64,000 nucleotides of DNA from Bacteroidaceae bacterium (GTDB lineage: Bacteria > Bacteroidota > Bacteroidia > Bacteroidales > Bacteroidaceae): contig JAFZVN010000035.1 in NCBI GenBank assembly GCA_017617805.1, forward strand, positions 40,895 to 104,894, written 5' to 3'. Positions 39,101-49,090 of the stretch are shown piece by piece. The stretch's first letter is position 1. Each line of letters begins with the position of its first letter. The notes under the pieces are model-generated. The model worked only from the letters and a program-made list of their open reading frames with translations, searched no databases and was not told where the DNA came from. The translations under genes and the position numbers were made by a program.

Positions 39101-41638
39101 TCAGTTCTGCTCTGATTTTGCTATTGATTTGATGTAAACATCCTGTTGAGGGAATGGAATCTCAATGTGGTTTTCGTTGAGCACTTGATAGATTTTTTCT
39201 TTGGCTTGAGCCGTGAAGGGAAGCCGCTGATCAACGAGCACCCATGCGACCAATTTCAAATCAATGCTGCTGGAAGCGAAGTCATCAAAAAGCACCTGCA
39301 TGGGACGCTTGCCACTGACGATAGGACGTCCGTCTGGCATCTTCTTGCAGAGTGTTTGAACACCCTCCAAAATCATGCGACGCACATCCTCCACATGAGT
39401 ACCGTATGCCACACTGAAGGGGATGAGGAGCCGTTCGTATTGATGGTTACGGGTCAGGTTCTTGAAATGCTTGCTAAACAACTCGGAGTTGAGAATGGCA
39501 ACCACACTACCCTCTATCGTAGTGATTTGTGTGCTCTGATAGGTGATGCTCTCCACCTTACCGATGATGCCATCACATTCTATATAATCGCCCACACGCA
39601 TACGACCAGACATCAGCGAAATGCCATAGAAGAAGTTCTCCAACAGGCTCTTGGATGCGAAACCCATACCCGTGGAGAGACCACCCGTCACAATCGCAAT
39701 ACCTGTACCTGGCACATCCAACATCAGGAACACCACAATGGCGTAGATACCCCAAATCAGCAATCCGATGATGTTTCTGGACAATGTCGCATTGAAGTCT
39801 GTCCCTTTCTTGCGGCGATACTTGAACCAAATGGAACGTGCCAGATAGTTGAGGTATTTGAACACGAAGAACAGGGAGATTGCCAAGAAAATCTCGAAGA
39901 TGGAAGCGGAGAGCAGTCTTGGAACCTCGATTTGCATCATGAACCAAGACATACAAAGATGGCGCAGGTCGAAGATTTCGGCTGCCATATAGATGCTGAA
40001 CATGATGGAGAAAACGGCACAGACAGGGATAAGGGCACGATTGACGAAATCATAGACCCAGGTCTGATCGACGAAGTCGCCACGTTTCATGCGGAATGGA
40101 ATCTCAGCCTCCTTGACTTCATCACCATAAACACGTTTGACACGTTTGTTGAGCACATGGATTTCATACATCTCCATCAGGTCGTAACAGCTGGTGATGG
40201 TGGCGATGGCTGCCAACTGGAATGTCCACCAAACGATGATCTGAACCGCCATCAAGGTGAAACCGACCCATGCAAGGACACAGGAGGCCAGCATAGCGAA
40301 CAGAGAAATGGAGCAATAGCAAGCATCGCTGGTCGGCATGAGTTTCCAGTATTTCTTCAACATGATGGATTGCCAGATGGTGAAGACGAGCAGGATGGGA
40401 GGGAAGATGATGTTGACCAACGTGTTAGGAATCAGGATGATTCGGAAACAGATGACAATCAACGACATCAAGATGAAAGGCGCATAGATTCTTGCACCAG
40501 CCTTGATTTGTCCCCCATTCAAACGGATAATCAGCGAGAGATAGATGGCTTCAACCAACCAAGCCATTTCTATCATGAGGCTGGTGGCCATGAGCATCAA
40601 GTTGTGATGAATGAACAGGCGAACAATCATGACAGCGATGGCAAACAAGAAGACAGCCAAGGCAATGATGAGTGTGCCACGCTTCTGTCGGAACTTCTCA
40701 GTACGGAACCGCTTGGGAACCAACCAACGGAGAATCACATTACTCAGCAACGAGCCACCCAGAATGTACACAAGCATGAAGATGCTGGCGAACATCACGA
40801 TGGGACCTCTCCATTCAGAGCGATATTCAATGAGTTTGCCATTCCTTCCCTTCTCTTTCAGAGGCTGATACTTGGTGTCGAAATCATCCTTCATCCGTTG
40901 CCACTGACGAGGAATCCTTGCCAGGATCTGGAAGTAGTTGGTGCCAGGATTGATGAAGATGCTCTGCTGCAATTCCGTGTATTTCTGTTGCGCATAGTCG
41001 TTCAACCGCTCCACACGGGCATACAAATCCGTATAATGTTGGTTGTCCTCCTCCACCCTTGCCTTCATCACCAGCATCATCTGGCGCAGAGTCTCTGCAT
41101 ATTCGATACATTTGGCACGGTCTTTGAGACCCTGTTCATCCAACCGGAAAGGAGCTTCCTCTTGGATGGTGTCACCCTGCAGGGTGATGACGGGAAGTCC
41201 ATCAATGCTGTCGAGCGGCGTATTGATGAGTGCTGGTGGAATCTGCTTCAACGAATAGATGAGACTGTCGTAACTGGCAATCTCTGATTCTATATATTTC
41301 TTGATCTGGGCAAAGGGGATGGTGCTGCTTTTCAGTTCATGATGTAAGGTGGTTGCTTCCTGACAAGCATAGGCCATATCGAAGGTGAACTCCTGCCCCT
41401 GCGAATAGAGGATGAGACTGGTGGCATCACTGCGTTGGATGATGCTGACCAATCTGGCATGTTGCGCTTCACTCCGCTCCTCCATCTGTTTCATCCGCTC
41501 CTTTTGCTTCATCCACTTGTTGTAGAGTTCGAGGCGCAGCACGTGCAACGTCTGTCCCAAGTCTTTCTCTTTCAACACGGCATGCCCCTGTTGTGTCATG
41601 CTCAGGAAGAGCAGTAGTGTAAATAGAATCTTTTTCAT
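39101..41638 (-). CDS. Large MscS-family mechanosensitive channel
   Basis: An 845-residue protein with signal peptide (KKILFTLLLFLSMTQQGHA) and a long periplasmic helical domain (about 25-270). A run of about ten membrane helices follows, then the MscS core (GIAIVTGGLSTGMGFASKSL as pore helix; RMRVGDYIECDGIIGKVESI as the beta domain; C-terminal alpha/beta part). Length and periplasmic part resemble MscK/YbdG-type large channels of Bacteroidetes. It should release osmolytes on hypo-osmotic shock. It overlaps no neighbour; the 263-residue repeat-protein gene is 8 bases upstream and probably in the same transcript. Confidence 0.9.
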   Translation of the reverse strand: MKKILFTLLLFLSMTQQGHAVLKEKDLGQTLHVLRLELYNKWMKQKERMKQMEERSEAQHARLVSIIQRSDATSLILYSQGQEFTFDMAYACQEATTLHHELKSSTIPFAQIKKYIESEIASYDSLIYSLKQIPPALINTPLDSIDGLPVITLQGDTIQEEAPFRLDEQGLKDRAKCIEYAETLRQMMLVMKARVEEDNQHYTDLYARVERLNDYAQQKYTELQQSIFINPGTNYFQILARIPRQWQRMKDDFDTKYQPLKEKGRNGKLIEYRSEWRGPIVMFASIFMLVYILGGSLLSNVILRWLVPKRFRTEKFRQKRGTLIIALAVFLFAIAVMIVRLFIHHNLMLMATSLMIEMAWLVEAIYLSLIIRLNGGQIKAGARIYAPFILMSLIVICFRIILIPNTLVNIIFPPILLVFTIWQSIMLKKYWKLMPTSDACYCSISLFAMLASCVLAWVGFTLMAVQIIVWWTFQLAAIATITSCYDLMEMYEIHVLNKRVKRVYGDEVKEAEIPFRMKRGDFVDQTWVYDFVNRALIPVCAVFSIMFSIYMAAEIFDLRHLCMSWFMMQIEVPRLLSASIFEIFLAISLFFVFKYLNYLARSIWFKYRRKKGTDFNATLSRNIIGLLIWGIYAIVVFLMLDVPGTGIAIVTGGLSTGMGFASKSLLENFFYGISLMSGRMRVGDYIECDGIIGKVESITYQSTQITTIEGSVVAILNSELFSKHFKNLTRNHQYERLLIPFSVAYGTHVEDVRRMILEGVQTLCKKMPDGRPIVSGKRPMQVLFDDFASSSIDLKLVAWVLVDQRLPFTAQAKEKIYQVLNENHIEIPFPQQDVYIKSIAKSEQN

Positions 41639-41646
41639 TGTCGTGT

Positions 41647-42438
41647 TTATTCTACATCCATAAAATCTTTTGCACGAGAGATGAAGGACTTGCCTATCTT
41701 CATGGATTTTTTGCCATCGTTGGCACCCTCCTCAAGCGCCTCTTCCATGATGTCATCTTCTGTCACCGCATCTGGGTCTGCCTCTTCCTGGTCTTCCTCC
41801 ATGAAGCGTTCGATATTGCTCCTGACATTGCGCGAGCCTCGGCTGAGAGCACCCTTCATGCCACCGTTTCGTTTGAATTCCTGATAAGCACGTCTGCGTC
41901 TGATGCGTGACAGCTTCATGCCTCGTCTGCATCGCTTGATCCACGACACAAAATCTTTCGCTCCTTGGACAATGCCTCGTCCTATCTTCTTGATGGTGGG
42001 TCGCAAGTGGATGATGCCTTGTATGGTGGCTTTCACCGCATAGACAATGCCTCTGCCTGTGGCTTTGGTGCCAATAATCAATCCCTTCCATGTGGCTTTA
42101 GCGCCAATGCCGATTCCTTTGATGGTGGCTTTACCTCCAATGACACACCATCTGCCAAAGGTTTTGGCGGCCATCTTGATCCAAGCTTTTGTCTTGGCGA
42201 CCTTCTCCTGGGTGCTGTTGTCATACCACCAGTCATTCAGTCTGTCCCAGCCTTTTTCGAGTTTCTCTATACACCAAAGCAAACCCTTCAAGAATTTCTT
42301 GAAGAGCCATATCAGGAATCTCCATACCAGCACCATGATGAGTCGTAGCAACTCACGCATCAGTTGCAGGGCACTTTTTCCTGAGTATTCTTCCCGTTCT
42401 TTTAGATGTTCATCCTCCATCTTATCTTGATGTATCAA
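41647..42438 (-). CDS. Hypothetical protein with 11-residue KAT/G repeats
   Basis: A 263-residue basic protein (start may be Met-7). The first ~60 residues contain a hydrophobic stretch (LRLIMVLVWRFLIWLFKKFL). The centre has at least four 11-residue repeats (GKATIKGIGIG, AKATWKGLIIG, TKATGRGIVYA, VKATIQGIIHL), each with K-A-T and a Gly-hydrophobic end, so a glycine-rich amphipathic or membrane-lying array is likely. The C-terminal part is acidic (EEDQEEADPDAVTEDDIMEE). No family is recognised. It precedes the MscS gene by 8 bases and may accompany the channel. Confidence 0.75.
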   Translation of the reverse strand: MIHQDKMEDEHLKEREEYSGKSALQLMRELLRLIMVLVWRFLIWLFKKFLKGLLWCIEKLEKGWDRLNDWWYDNSTQEKVAKTKAWIKMAAKTFGRWCVIGGKATIKGIGIGAKATWKGLIIGTKATGRGIVYAVKATIQGIIHLRPTIKKIGRGIVQGAKDFVSWIKRCRRGMKLSRIRRRRAYQEFKRNGGMKGALSRGSRNVRSNIERFMEEDQEEADPDAVTEDDIMEEALEEGANDGKKSMKIGKSFISRAKDFMDVE

Positions 42439-42521
42439 TTGTCTTTTGAATGATTTTGATGCGAAGGTAGCACAAAAAAATCATTTATCGACATTTTGTT
42501 CTCTTAAAGTTGTTTAATTGT

Positions 42522-43238
42522 TCAATTTTGTGTCAGCAAAAGGATGGCGATGACGATAAACAGGAGTCCTGTGATGCCATTCAGTCCTTGCTGGAAATAT
42601 TCAAATCTTCGGCTGAACCTCTCTGCACCATTCACCGCTTTGTTCATCATCCAGGCAATCGCCACCACTGGAATACTGGCCGACAAGCCAAAAACCAATG
42701 GTACAGCAGCACCCACGTTGCTGGAGATACTCAGCGGAATCATCATGCCAAAATAGAAAATGGCACTTTCAGGACAGAAAGCAAATGCCAATGTCATCCC
42801 TAAGATGAGAGATCCCAAGGGACCATTCCGTTTGATGATTCTTCCGCTGTTGTGGCAATTCTTCCCATCATGATGATGACGGTGGAACGCCCTGTATATC
42901 AGATACAGTCCCAAGGCGATGAGCACATAAGGAACAATCATCTCCGCTTTCGACAGCAGATGCTGCAAACCTGCCACATTGGTTCCTCCGCCAATCAGAC
43001 ACATGGTGATCCATCCCATGACGGTGTAAGTGATGGTGCGTCCCAAAGCATAGACCATACCATCAATGAACCTTCTCCCGTTTCTGTATTCGTATGCCAA
43101 GGCAGACACGCTGATGGCCAACTGACAGGGATTCAGGGCAACAAGCAGACCCAGCACAAATGCAGCCAACAGGGGTAAATCTGCTGACTGCAAGAGGTTG
43201 TCCAATATTTCTTGAATATCTAAATACATCATCTTCAA
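42522..43238 (-). CDS. ArsG/TauE-like membrane permease
   Basis: A 238-residue protein with about six membrane helices. LLVALNPCQLAIS and LAFAFCPESAIFY hold Pro-Cys motifs typical of DsbD/CcdA-related and ArsG-type permeases. A His-rich cytoplasmic loop (FHRHHHDGKNCHN) suggests metal contact. This fits the family annotated as aromatic aminobenzylarsenical efflux permease (ArsG) or sulfite-exporter-like; the true substrate is unknown. No thioredoxin or ars genes are next to it. Confidence 0.75.
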   Translation of the reverse strand: MKMMYLDIQEILDNLLQSADLPLLAAFVLGLLVALNPCQLAISVSALAYEYRNGRRFIDGMVYALGRTITYTVMGWITMCLIGGGTNVAGLQHLLSKAEMIVPYVLIALGLYLIYRAFHRHHHDGKNCHNSGRIIKRNGPLGSLILGMTLAFAFCPESAIFYFGMMIPLSISSNVGAAVPLVFGLSASIPVVAIAWMMNKAVNGAERFSRRFEYFQQGLNGITGLLFIVIAILLLTQN

Positions 43239-43280
43239 CTCTAAACTCTAAGCTCTAAACACTCAACCCTCAACCCTCAA
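43236..43280. repeat. Heptamer tandem repeat between two transporter genes
   Basis: The run CAACTCTAAACTCTAAGCTC and onward repeats ACTCTAA/ACCCTCA heptamers about six times. It fills the whole gap between the AspT-like and ArsG-like genes. Confidence 0.8.
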
Positions 43281-44990
43281 CTAACTGCACAACAGCAAGA
43301 TGATGACTTGCGCTGTGATGATGCGCAGGAACATAGACAGCGGATAAACCGTTGAATATCCTACCGTTGGGATGCCATTATTGGCGTTAGATGTGCTGAA
43401 TGCCAAAGCTGGAGGGTCAGTAGTAGCACCACTCATGATACCCATCAACAGGAAGTAGTTCATCTTCCACTTCATACGAGCGAAGATGCCCATTACAATG
43501 AGTGGGATGACGGTGATGAGGAAACCCATCCACACGTAGTGGATACCTCCGTTCATCACAGTATCGACGAAGTTGCCACCAGCTTTGATACCCACACTTG
43601 CCAAGAAGAGTACCAAACCGATATCACGAATCATGAATGAAGCGGAGTTGGTGGTATAGGCAATCAGCTTGAGTTTATAGCCGAAGCGACCTAAGAGGAT
43701 GGCGATGATGAGTGGGCCGCCAGCCAGACCTAATTTCACAGGCATGGACATACCAGGAATGCTGATAGGCAGCATACCAAAGATGATACCCACGAGGATG
43801 CCCACGAAGAGGGTGAGCAGGTTGGGCTTATCCAATTGCTGCTTCTTATCGCCAATCTTGTTGGCAAAGCGGTCAACCGCATCCTCTGGTCCCACTACCG
43901 TCAGGATATCACCCATCTGCAGGATGACGCTTGGGCTGGCAAACAATTCAATACCAGAGCGATATAAGCGTGTAACGTTTACACCATACATAGAACTTGG
44001 GTGCAGACTCCCAAGTGTCTTTCCGTTGATGTTCTCCTTTGTCACTGTATGCTTTCTCGAAGCCATCGGCACATCCTGTTCATCCCATTCGACTGCCACC
44101 TCAGGACCGATGAATGCCACAATGGCTGCCGCATCTTCTTCGGCACAGACGATATAGAGTTTATCATCCACGCTCAACAATGTGTCTTTGTTGGGCACTA
44201 CCACATGACCGTTATGGAGCATACGGGAGCAAACGAAGTCACGACCAATAAAGCCTCTCACTTGCAGGATGCTCTTGTCGGCAATGGCTGGGTTGAACAC
44301 ATTCACCGTCATCAAGTGAGGCTTCACAGCTTCTTTGTTGTTCTTCTTGTTGAAATGCTCCTCCTCTTTCTGGAAGTTCACTTTGAAGAGGATACGGATA
44401 AGGATGATACTGCCAATGATGCCCACCACACCAAGGGGATAAGCACAGGCATAACCATTGGCAATCACAGGCACACCACCTGCAAAGGGATGTATCTGGT
44501 TGATTTGTTCCAACGCAGCATTGGCGGCACCAAGACCTGGAGTGTTGGTCACAGCTCCACACAGCGTACCCACCAACATGGGCAAGTTGTCTGCCGCAGG
44601 AATCACGTGACGGAAACAGAAATAGATGGCGAGCATCACCACGATGTTCAGCAACACCACGCCAGCCGCCACACCATTCGCCTTCAAACCTCCCTGTTTC
44701 AGCGAGGTAAAGAACGAAGGACCGACCTGCAATCCGATGCTGAACACGAACAGGATAAGTCCAAAGTCTTGAACGAAGTTGATGACTGCCGTATTCTCCT
44801 CAACGCCACCACGCATAAGCAAATCGCCCACTAGGATGCCAACAAAGAGAATCCAAGTCACGCCCAACGAGACACTGCCAAATTTAATTTTATTGCCAAG
44901 AAACACACCCAAAGCAATGACGCCTGCATACAGAATCACCGTATGTGCTACGCCTCCGCCTGATGTGAATAACTCAATAAGCCAATCCAT
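43281..44990 (-). CDS. AspT/YidE-family transporter with TrkA-C domains
   Basis: A 569-residue membrane protein. Two halves of about five helices each carry the duplicated AspT/YidE domain (GLILFVFSIGLQVGPSFFTS; GLVLFLASVGIKAGGNFVDT). Between them lie two cytoplasmic RCK/TrkA-C domains (about 205-385). Family members include aspartate:alanine exchangers, but most are uncharacterised. Its end meets the heptamer repeat at 43236-43280. The start ATG is 28 bases from the GH28 gene stop. Confidence 0.88.
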   Translation of the reverse strand: MDWLIELFTSGGGVAHTVILYAGVIALGVFLGNKIKFGSVSLGVTWILFVGILVGDLLMRGGVEENTAVINFVQDFGLILFVFSIGLQVGPSFFTSLKQGGLKANGVAAGVVLLNIVVMLAIYFCFRHVIPAADNLPMLVGTLCGAVTNTPGLGAANAALEQINQIHPFAGGVPVIANGYACAYPLGVVGIIGSIILIRILFKVNFQKEEEHFNKKNNKEAVKPHLMTVNVFNPAIADKSILQVRGFIGRDFVCSRMLHNGHVVVPNKDTLLSVDDKLYIVCAEEDAAAIVAFIGPEVAVEWDEQDVPMASRKHTVTKENINGKTLGSLHPSSMYGVNVTRLYRSGIELFASPSVILQMGDILTVVGPEDAVDRFANKIGDKKQQLDKPNLLTLFVGILVGIIFGMLPISIPGMSMPVKLGLAGGPLIIAILLGRFGYKLKLIAYTTNSASFMIRDIGLVLFLASVGIKAGGNFVDTVMNGGIHYVWMGFLITVIPLIVMGIFARMKWKMNYFLLMGIMSGATTDPPALAFSTSNANNGIPTVGYSTVYPLSMFLRIITAQVIILLLCS

Positions 44991-45017
44991 ATAATTAGTT
45001 GTTTAGCAGGTGCAAAG

Positions 45018-46382
45018 TTACGGCTTTTTTTCTGCTTTCACATTCTTTACAGTGAAATTTTCCACATATTCTTGATGGAAATCTACATTCTTCGCTGTTA
45101 CGTTGAGATTTTCGAAGGTGAAATTGCTAAGGTGGTACTGGTCTTCCTGCTGTTTCACATTGAAGAACACGTTGCAGTCGAAGGTGATATTCCGCATGGT
45201 GATGTGGTCGCTGTAGGACATCGGCACACCTTCCCTACCTTTCAAATCGTAGAACTGCGTCCAAGGAGCCACCAAGAGGAAGTTCTTTCCATTGCCCTCG
45301 ATATCCTCAACCGTCACATATTCATATTGTTGAGGTGTGTCTGGACGCATCTTCAACCAAAGCAGATTATTCGCCTCGCTCACCTTGATACGACGCAGGA
45401 TGATGTTGTGGTCATAGACCGACTCGCTGCCCAAGGTCAAGCAACCATGACAGAAACCATATTCACAATCCTCGATGATGATGTTCTCATTGCCACCATC
45501 GCCAACCATCTCTGGGAATTTGTTGATGTCAATGCCCTCATACGCTTTTCGCCAATAGTCAGCATAAGGACCCTTACCTCCCTTGATGGCCACCGCATCG
45601 TCATTCACACTCATATAGCAGTCCTTCACCAAGATGTTCTTCACCACGTCGAGGTCGATGGCATCGGTCGAAGGGGCTTTCACAGGTTTGGCAGGTGAAT
45701 AGATGTGGAGGCGCAGCAGTTTCACGTTCTCACTATTATAAATATGTGTAGTCCAGAAGGCAGAATTCTGCAACTTCACGCCATCAATCTGCACATTCTT
45801 GCAGTTGCTCACATACACCAATCGTGGACGCTGCTCATCCTTGTTCGTGCAACGAGGATTCCAACTCCGACGTTCCCAGAAGTGTTTCCAATAGGTGTAG
45901 CCGTTGCCGTCAATCGTTCCCTTGCCTGAGATGGTGAAGCCATCCAGTCCGTCTGCATTGATCAGGGCTGAATAGTACAGGCAAGTCTCGCCTTCGATGC
46001 GAGTCTTCAGAAGTGGATAATCACTCGGATCATTGCTGCCCATCAGAGTCGCACCATCATAGAGATGCAGATGCACACCCTGTTTGAAGAACAAGGCGCC
46101 TGTCATGTAGATGCCTTCAGGCACAACCACTACCCCACCTCCATCGGCTGCCACTTGGTCGATAAGTGCCTGCATCTCTTGAGTATGGAGCCTTCCGTCG
46201 TTCACCACACCATAATCCGTCACTCGGTACTGCTTGCCCAGTGACGCCACATTCACAGGTACTGTCTGTCTGAACCACTCACCAATCTCGGTGCCGTCTG
46301 GCCAGAGGTCGGCAGTCTTTTTGGCAAAAGATGGCATGCACAAAAGTGCGCATGCCATCCATATTATCAGTCTGTCTTTCAT
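45018..46382 (-). CDS. Secreted polygalacturonase-like hydrolase, GH28
   Basis: A 454-residue protein with signal peptide (RLIIWMACALLCMPSFAKK). Right-handed beta-helix of GH28: YGVVNDGRLHTQEMQALIDQ at the N-terminus, DAIDLDVVKNILVKDC and VNDDAVAIKGGKG (catalytic Asp pair), CHGCLTLGSESV (the G-H/GS motif region) and LWLKMRPD near the end. It should cut galacturonan or a related uronic polymer in the periplasm or outside. Its start is 1 base from the stop of the 892-residue gene, so they are one transcript. Confidence 0.9.
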   Translation of the reverse strand: MKDRLIIWMACALLCMPSFAKKTADLWPDGTEIGEWFRQTVPVNVASLGKQYRVTDYGVVNDGRLHTQEMQALIDQVAADGGGVVVVPEGIYMTGALFFKQGVHLHLYDGATLMGSNDPSDYPLLKTRIEGETCLYYSALINADGLDGFTISGKGTIDGNGYTYWKHFWERRSWNPRCTNKDEQRPRLVYVSNCKNVQIDGVKLQNSAFWTTHIYNSENVKLLRLHIYSPAKPVKAPSTDAIDLDVVKNILVKDCYMSVNDDAVAIKGGKGPYADYWRKAYEGIDINKFPEMVGDGGNENIIIEDCEYGFCHGCLTLGSESVYDHNIILRRIKVSEANNLLWLKMRPDTPQQYEYVTVEDIEGNGKNFLLVAPWTQFYDLKGREGVPMSYSDHITMRNITFDCNVFFNVKQQEDQYHLSNFTFENLNVTAKNVDFHQEYVENFTVKNVKAEKKP

Positions 46383-46383
46383 C

Positions 46384-49062
46384 TTATTTCACAAAAATCT
46401 TCTTGGACGTGTTGTCATCGTACTTGATGATGTTGAAGCCTTTCTGCATCGTCTTCCGCTGGATGCCGTCAGGCGTGTAGATGCCCATCACCGTCTTGTC
46501 ACCAACTTCTTCCTGCACGACTTCAATACCCGAAGCGATTGCAATAGTCTGATACTTTTCAAGTTCATCCTCGCTGATAATAATCCATTGTTGGGCAGTG
46601 GCCTTGTCGCTATAGTCGAACGTGGCCTGGGCAATCGTACCATAGCCAGTCACCTTACCCATAGCATTAGCACTCATCGCCATGTTTTCCCATCTGTTAC
46701 TGTTTTCATACCACGTAAACCAATAGCCATGCGTGGTGACTTTCTTGGCACCCTGCTTGATGGTTACATCCTTGCGGTCTGGCATCAGTTGGAATTGCTC
46801 AGTTGCTGATGGCTTATCAGTATTTTTCAAGTTGACGGAAGAACCACCTGCAGCATGGGTTAGATACTTGCCTGTCAAGACGTTCTTGAACATATAAAAA
46901 CCGTTGCTGGGGTTATATTCAATATACCAGGCAGCAGAATCGCTGATGGTCTCACTGGCCAGATTATTGTTCCAAGCTACAGCTGTCTCTGTACGCTGAT
47001 ACAGCAGTCCTTTACCCAATCCGCGATCAGCATTCTTATTCATCAGGTAGTATTTCTTGGTATCGTCAAAATTGTAGGTGTAACCTGCAATACCGTTCTC
47101 ATCATCCCATGTTGGGCAGAGACCATCGATGAAGAGGCCACGCATGATGCACATACCACCGATGTATTGGATTTCCTGATGGGTATCCTTGTGGGCACCA
47201 TTCACCAACCAGTCGTAAGTCGAATTTTGTCCCCATCCATGCTGAGAGTCGCCCACAAATACATATTCCGAATTACCCTCCTTGTTCTCAAGGAAACGGT
47301 AAGCCTCATTAGCAGCACGACCTAACCATTCCCAGTCGTGTACATTCGTATCCCACCATCTGTCGCTGGTACCCACGCCAACTCCGTGACCTGTTTCATG
47401 CAGCACAGTACCAATAGCCTGATAGGAGGCATTAGGACCGATACGCATCCAACCACCGTAGGAGCAGTCAGCCGTAGGTGTCTGAGCGCCATAACTTCCA
47501 GACAGGTGGAAGCCCTTGATGCCTGTCCATTCATTGAAGTACTCGATGGTCTCTTCCATTGCCTTTCGGCAGCGGTCATTGGCGTCAGCCGTTGGCGCAC
47601 CTTCGTTCCATGACCAAGTGGCAGTACCCTTAGGGAACGTCACGATTTTCACCTCATCTCCGTATGCTACCTTATAAGTCTTGTTCATGGCGTATGGACG
47701 GAGGTAGTAAACGGTGGCAGGCTTCAAACCCGTGATATGGAAAATGGTTCCATTGACATTGTACGATTGAGTTGTGCGGTTGTCCAACACGGTAGGTTCG
47801 TGTTCTGTGCTCCAGCACACACCCTTCTCAATGAGGTTGTTACCCGTCATCGTAGCACGCATCAAGGCCTGAGTAGCACCTGTTGCCACATAGGTGTCAG
47901 TTTTTGTTATCTTAGGAGCAATGCCTGTTCCGTTGGTGGCATTCGCCAGATGGAATACGAGAAGTGCCTTGTCCAGAACAATGACTTCTGCAGCCAGTTG
48001 CTCAGAGGTGGCTTCCGAACTCTTGAGCAGTTCCTTGGCTTTATCGATTTCAGCCTTCAGCTCTGCAGCCCCTTCCTTACTTTCATCGTAGTCAGCCTCA
48101 GCCAACTTGATTTGCGCATCGAGTGCTTCAAAGTCTGCTATGGAACCCTGGGCTGTCTCGATGGCTGCGCTCAGTGCTGCAGAGGCTTTCTGCACTTCCT
48201 CATCGGTCGATGCGGAAGAGATATTCTTAGCTGCATCAAGAGCAGTCTTGAGAGCTGTGGCAGCAGCACCAGCCATCATGCTTTCCTGCAATCCTTCTGC
48301 GGTCTTGATATTCGCCTGCAGGTCTTTATATTCTTGGATAGCGGTTTCCGCATGGGCACTGGCAGTTTTCAGATTCTGTGAGGCGGTCAGAATGGCTTCA
48401 TTTGTCGATTCTGTGTTGATGAGTTTGGCGGCATCAATCGCAGCTTTCAGTTCTGCCGATGCAGTGCTGGACATGTCGCTGGCTTGCAATATCTCGGCTT
48501 CTCCAATGCTACGATTCAATTCTGCAACAACAAGCTCTTTATCCACATCACCAATGAGATACAAGCGGAAATTATCCACCGCAATCCAATTGCCTGATGC
48601 ATTGTTCGCCACGAAACCAATCTCTGCTTCACCGGAAATGCAGGAGAATGTCAATGAATAATCATCTGGCGTATAGACTGTAGCCTTCTCTTTGTCAGCA
48701 TAAATGTAGGCACCCGTGTTCTTCTTCGTCTTGTTGTCTTGCGAATAGTTCATGGCAGCTACTGTCAGTTTGTAAATTCCATAAGGCAGTTTGGAAATTG
48801 TTTGCTTCACAGATGCGTTGCCTACGGAATTTCCAGAACTGACCCATTTCTCCACATAGGTGTTACCAGCTTTCTCGGGGAAGTCTGAGTTCGTCTGAGT
48901 TTGCAAACTTGACTGTGTCCATCCGTTGAACCCATCCTCGAAACTGGGGTTTGTGATGTAGGAAGTACAATCAATGGGGTTTTCCTCACTGGGAGTGTTG
49001 GACTGAGCGGCCATACACAGCGCAATCAGTACCAGCAAATTAGTTAGTAATAGCTTTTTCAT
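46384..49062 (-). CDS. Multi-domain secreted metallopeptidase-like protein
   Basis: An 892-residue protein with signal peptide (KKLLLTNLLVLIALCMAAQ). Order: a carbohydrate-binding-like beta-sandwich (about 28-175, ITNPSFEDGFNGWTQ, WIAVDNFRLYLIGD); three helical FIVAR-like repeats (180-375); an FnIII-like segment (385-470); a domain with HETGHGVGVGTSDRWW near 555, an HExxHxxG-type zinc motif; a ricin-like trefoil (690-840, KYYLMNKNADRGLGKG); and a short tail (KTMQKGFNIIKYDD). It may bind and process a glycosylated or pectic surface. It is transcribed with the GH28 gene, with no susCD pair next to it. Confidence 0.8.
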   Translation of the reverse strand: MKKLLLTNLLVLIALCMAAQSNTPSEENPIDCTSYITNPSFEDGFNGWTQSSLQTQTNSDFPEKAGNTYVEKWVSSGNSVGNASVKQTISKLPYGIYKLTVAAMNYSQDNKTKKNTGAYIYADKEKATVYTPDDYSLTFSCISGEAEIGFVANNASGNWIAVDNFRLYLIGDVDKELVVAELNRSIGEAEILQASDMSSTASAELKAAIDAAKLINTESTNEAILTASQNLKTASAHAETAIQEYKDLQANIKTAEGLQESMMAGAAATALKTALDAAKNISSASTDEEVQKASAALSAAIETAQGSIADFEALDAQIKLAEADYDESKEGAAELKAEIDKAKELLKSSEATSEQLAAEVIVLDKALLVFHLANATNGTGIAPKITKTDTYVATGATQALMRATMTGNNLIEKGVCWSTEHEPTVLDNRTTQSYNVNGTIFHITGLKPATVYYLRPYAMNKTYKVAYGDEVKIVTFPKGTATWSWNEGAPTADANDRCRKAMEETIEYFNEWTGIKGFHLSGSYGAQTPTADCSYGGWMRIGPNASYQAIGTVLHETGHGVGVGTSDRWWDTNVHDWEWLGRAANEAYRFLENKEGNSEYVFVGDSQHGWGQNSTYDWLVNGAHKDTHQEIQYIGGMCIMRGLFIDGLCPTWDDENGIAGYTYNFDDTKKYYLMNKNADRGLGKGLLYQRTETAVAWNNNLASETISDSAAWYIEYNPSNGFYMFKNVLTGKYLTHAAGGSSVNLKNTDKPSATEQFQLMPDRKDVTIKQGAKKVTTHGYWFTWYENSNRWENMAMSANAMGKVTGYGTIAQATFDYSDKATAQQWIIISEDELEKYQTIAIASGIEVVQEEVGDKTVMGIYTPDGIQRKTMQKGFNIIKYDDNTSKKIFVK

Positions 49063-49090
49063 ATCTGTTTTGTTTAATAATTAGTAGTGT

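Noticed and set aside
39146-41287. A 713-residue plus-strand frame
   Set aside because: It lies antisense to the MscS-type channel, which has clear membrane helices and family motifs. The plus-strand product is His/Glu-rich low-quality sequence typical of a shadow frame.
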